Of a stretch of 64,000 nt of DNA, positions 62,130 through 64,000 are shown in pieces. Each line of letters opens with the position of its first letter. Positions within the stretch are counted from its first letter, which is position 1. This stretch comes from Pseudolysinimonas_A sp041984585. Lineage in GTDB: Bacteria > Actinomycetota > Actinomycetes > Actinomycetales > Microbacteriaceae. Position numbers and translations under genes: made by a program. The DNA is taken from the NCBI GenBank assembly GCA_041984585.1, contig JBHIXX010000011.1, positions 3,378-67,377 on the forward strand, given 5' to 3'. Under the pieces are notes generated by a model. That model was not told the DNA's origin. It saw only the letters and a list, made by a program, of their open reading frames with translations, and searched no databases.

Positions 62130-62154
62130 TGGCACTCTCAGACGGAGTGTGCCA
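62130..62154 (+). promoter_or_regulatory. CIRCE-like HrcA site 2 at the groES transcript start
   Basis: TGGCACTCTC / GAGTGTGCCA, ten-base arms with one mismatch around five bases. The spacing between GCACTC and GAGTG is 7, not 9, so it is a variant. It lies just after the predicted +1. Confidence 0.65.
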
Positions 62155-62182
62155 ACCGGAGTTTCCCAGAAAGAGGTCACAC

Positions 62183-62479
62183 GTGTCGGTCTCCATCAAG
62201 CCGCTCGAGGATCGCATCGTCATCCGCCAGGTCGACGCCGAGCAGGTCACGGCGTCGGGTCTCGTGATCCCGGACACCGCCAAGGAGAAGCCCCAGGAGG
62301 GCGAGGTCGTGGCCGTCGGTCCGGGCCGGATCGACGACAACGGCAACCGCGTCCCGCTCGACGTCGCGGTCGGCGACAAGGTCATCTACTCGAAGTACGG
62401 CGGCACCGAGGTCAAGGTCGGCGGCGAGGACATGCTCGTGCTCTCCGCGCGCGACGTGCTCGCGGTCGTGGTCTCCTGA
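62183..62479 (+). CDS. groES: Co-chaperonin GroES
   Basis: 98 residues from GTG 62183 with an AAGAGGTC site. IKPLEDRIVIRQVDAEQ, the mobile loop TASGLVIPDTAKEKPQEG and YSKYGGTEVKVGGEDMLVL are standard. No groEL follows; the chaperonin must be encoded elsewhere. Confidence 0.98.
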   Translation: MSVSIKPLEDRIVIRQVDAEQVTASGLVIPDTAKEKPQEGEVVAVGPGRIDDNGNRVPLDVAVGDKVIYSKYGGTEVKVGGEDMLVLSARDVLAVVVS

Positions 62480-63447
62480 CCGCATCCGCTGCAGACGAGG
62501 GCCCCGGCACTGCGCCGGGGCCCTCGTCGTCCGTACCGGGAGAGGGTCCCGGACGCGGGCTGCTCTTCGCCGTCGGCGCCTACGGGCTCTGGGGCGCGTT
62601 CCCCGTCTACTTCCTGCTGCTCCAGCCCGCCGGGCCGCTCGAGATCGTCGCCTTCCGGGTGCTGCTCTCGCTCGCGTTCTGCCTCGTCCTGCTGACGGTG
62701 ATGCGCGGCTGGCCGCGGTTCCGCGCCCTGCTGCGCGACCGCCGCGCCGTGCTGCTGATGGGCCTCGCCGCGCTGCTCATCTTCATCAACTGGCTGGTGT
62801 ACGTCGTCGCGGCCGTGACCGGCCACGTCGTCGAGGCCTCCCTCGGCTACTTCATCAACCCGCTCATGACGGTGCTCCTCGGGGTGTTCGTGCTGCGCGA
62901 GCGGCTGCGTCCGGCGCAGTGGGTGGCGCTCGGGCTCACCCTGGTCGCCCTCGTCGTGCTCGCGGTGGGCTACGGCACGATTCCCTGGATCTCGCTCGTC
63001 CTGGCGCTGTCGTTCGGCCTGTACGGCTTCGTCAAGAAGACCGCGGGCCCGCGCGTCGACGCGGTGAGCGGTCTCACGCTCGAGACGGCGTGGTCGGCGC
63101 CGATCGCGACGGTTCTGCTGATCGTCGTCGCGACCACATCCGGGATCGTCTTCGGAACCGCCGGCCTGCTGCACGCCGCGCTGATGCTGACCGCCGGGGC
63201 GGTGACGGCGATCCCGCTGCTGCTGTTCGCCGCCGCCGCGCGCAGGCTCCCGCTCGTGCTGATGGGGCTCGCGCAGTACATCACCCCGGTGATCCAGTTC
63301 CTGCTCGGCGCGGTCGTGCTCGGCGAGCCCATGCCGGTGGAGCGCTGGATCGGGTTCGGCCTGGTCTGGCTCGCCCTCGTCGTGCTCACCGTGGACATGG
63401 TGCGCGCCGGTCGGGGACCGCGCCGCGCCTCCCTGGAGCCCCGCTGA
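62476..63447 (+). CDS. rarD: RarD/EamA-family membrane transporter, start codon unclear
   Basis: 323 residues from the position given. Ten hydrophobic segments with RarD landmarks: AYGLWGAFPVYF, INWLVYVVAAVTGHVVEASLGYFINPL and ALSFGLYGFVKK. Drug/metabolite-transporter superfamily; the substrate is unknown. In this frame there is no ATG, GTG or TTG between the groES stop and the first helix. The earliest candidate is CTG 62476, overlapping the groES stop as CTGA; a CTG just before the first helix (about 62569) is another. Confidence 0.85.
   Translation: MTASAADEGPGTAPGPSSSVPGEGPGRGLLFAVGAYGLWGAFPVYFLLLQPAGPLEIVAFRVLLSLAFCLVLLTVMRGWPRFRALLRDRRAVLLMGLAALLIFINWLVYVVAAVTGHVVEASLGYFINPLMTVLLGVFVLRERLRPAQWVALGLTLVALVVLAVGYGTIPWISLVLALSFGLYGFVKKTAGPRVDAVSGLTLETAWSAPIATVLLIVVATTSGIVFGTAGLLHAALMLTAGAVTAIPLLLFAAAARRLPLVLMGLAQYITPVIQFLLGAVVLGEPMPVERWIGFGLVWLALVVLTVDMVRAGRGPRRASLEPR
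62494..62528 (+). terminator. Strong terminator of groES
   Basis: Perfect 15-bp stem (GACGAGGGCCCCGGC / GCCGGGGCCCTCGTC), loop ACTGC, 15 bases after the groES stop. It lies within the apparent 5' end of the next reading frame. Confidence 0.75.
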
Positions 63448-63455
63448 CGCCGGGG

Positions 63456-63461
63456 TAGTGT
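63456..63461 (+). promoter_or_regulatory. Possible -10 box of the solute-binding lipoprotein gene
   Basis: TAGTGT, 9 bases after the rarD stop. It gives a leader of about 45 bases with a GGAGAGGA site. Confidence 0.35.
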
Positions 63462-63512
63462 CGTCGCGACCGCGGGTGCCCCCCCAACCCGCCCGGTCGG
63501 AGAGGATCCCGG

Positions 63513-64000
63513 ATGCCGCGCGCCCGCATCCTGACGGTCGTCGCCGTCACCGTGCTCGCCCTCGCCGGGTGTTCGAGCGCTCCCATGCCGACGCCGACGC
63601 CGACCCCCAGCCCGACGCCGCTCGGCGACGGCGTGCTGCGCATCGGCACCCTGTTCCCCACCTCCGGCACCACATCGTTCCTCGGCGCCAGCCAGATCGC
63701 CGGCGTTGACGCCGCGGTGCGCGCCATCAACGAGGCCGGCGGCGTGAACGGCGAGCCGGTCGAGGTCATCCACCGGGACTCCGCCGACGCGGGGTCGGAG
63801 AAGGCGGAGAAGTCGCTCGCCGAGCTCATCGACAAGGGCGTCGACGTGATCATCGGCCCGTCGTCGTCGGTGCTCGCGGAGTCGTCGTCGTCGTCATCGC
63901 CCCCCTGTCCGCTGTCGTTGCCGCGGCCGGAGGTTCGGGTGGGACACCCCGCCGCGACGAGGGTCAGGGCGAGCAAGAGGACGAGCCAGCGAAGGGAAGA
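63513..64000 (+). CDS. Solute-binding lipoprotein (branched-chain amino acid type), partial and possibly disrupted
   Basis: ATG 63513, ribosome-binding site GGAGAGGA. Lipobox LALAGC, Pro/Thr linker, then GVLRIGTLFPTSGTTSFLG, GVDAAVRAINEAGGVNGEPV and KGVDVIIGPSSSVLAE, all typical of periplasmic-binding-protein type 1 (LivK-like). After about 63877 the frame reads a Ser run and then Pro/Arg-rich sequence unlike the family, although it stays open to the edge. The 3' end is outside the window. Confidence 0.7.
   Translation, partial: MPRARILTVVAVTVLALAGCSSAPMPTPTPTPSPTPLGDGVLRIGTLFPTSGTTSFLGASQIAGVDAAVRAINEAGGVNGEPVEVIHRDSADAGSEKAEKSLAELIDKGVDVIIGPSSSVLAESSSSSSPPCPLSLPRPEVRVGHPAATRVRASKRTSQRRE

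Overview
The window is about 70% G+C and tightly packed. It reads as a chromosomal segment of a high-GC Gram-positive actinobacterium, most likely Micrococcales and probably Microbacteriaceae. That placement is an inference. It rests on GTG starts, many leaderless genes whose -10 box lies 6-8 bases before the start codon, the str/S10/spc/alpha gene order, a short-LID adenylate kinase, and Lys/Ala-rich extensions on several ribosomal proteins. No rRNA, tRNA, CRISPR array, insertion sequence or prophage was seen.

Layout. 1-10869: a type IV pilus operon (partial pilB, pilT, pilC, pilA, two prepilin-like minor pilins, a large PilX-like beta-repeat protein, pilD, pilM, pilN, pilO). 10890-15440: the str operon (rpsL, rpsG, fusA, tuf) with a structured leader and strong hairpins. 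15548-17205: a PfkB-family sugar-phosphate kinase, a small membrane protein and two terminators. 17212-27397: the S10 and spc operons from rpsJ to rplO, without rpsN. 27423-29369: secY and adk under their own promoter. 29397-36886: a mannitol PTS locus (PRD regulator, orphan EIIB-like protein, HPr, EI, MtlA, MtlF, MtlD). 36944-42820: a MacAB-like efflux operon with two membrane-fusion proteins and a cysteine-containing lipoprotein. 42857-46199: the alpha operon (infA, rpmJ, rpsM, rpsK, rpoA, rplQ) with structured intergenic leaders. 46214-64000: housekeeping genes (GNAT protein, OatA-like acyltransferase, truA, rplM-rpsI, glmM, an F420-type split-barrel protein, coaA, glmS, acpS, alr, the tsaE-tsaB-rimI-tsaD block, groES, rarD) and the start of a solute-binding lipoprotein.

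How the genes work together. The pilus genes supply extension and retraction motors, platform, pilins, prepilin peptidase and the PilMNO alignment complex. The ribosomal block supplies most r-proteins plus EF-G, EF-Tu, IF1, RNA polymerase alpha, SecY and Adk. The PTS genes form a complete phosphorelay from PEP to mannitol-1-phosphate and then to fructose-6-phosphate. glmS and glmM feed UDP-GlcNAc synthesis, alr supplies D-Ala, and tsaBDE make t6A37 on tRNA.

Most notable points: a recurring TTTC-loop hairpin in the leaders of several translation operons, with AC-rich tracts before rpsM and rpoA; two divergent promoters whose opposing -10 boxes overlap; 13.6 kb of carbohydrate and efflux genes between adk and infA where map would be expected; histone-H1-like extensions on r-proteins; and an apparent sequence discontinuity in a trinucleotide repeat about 100 bases before the right edge.
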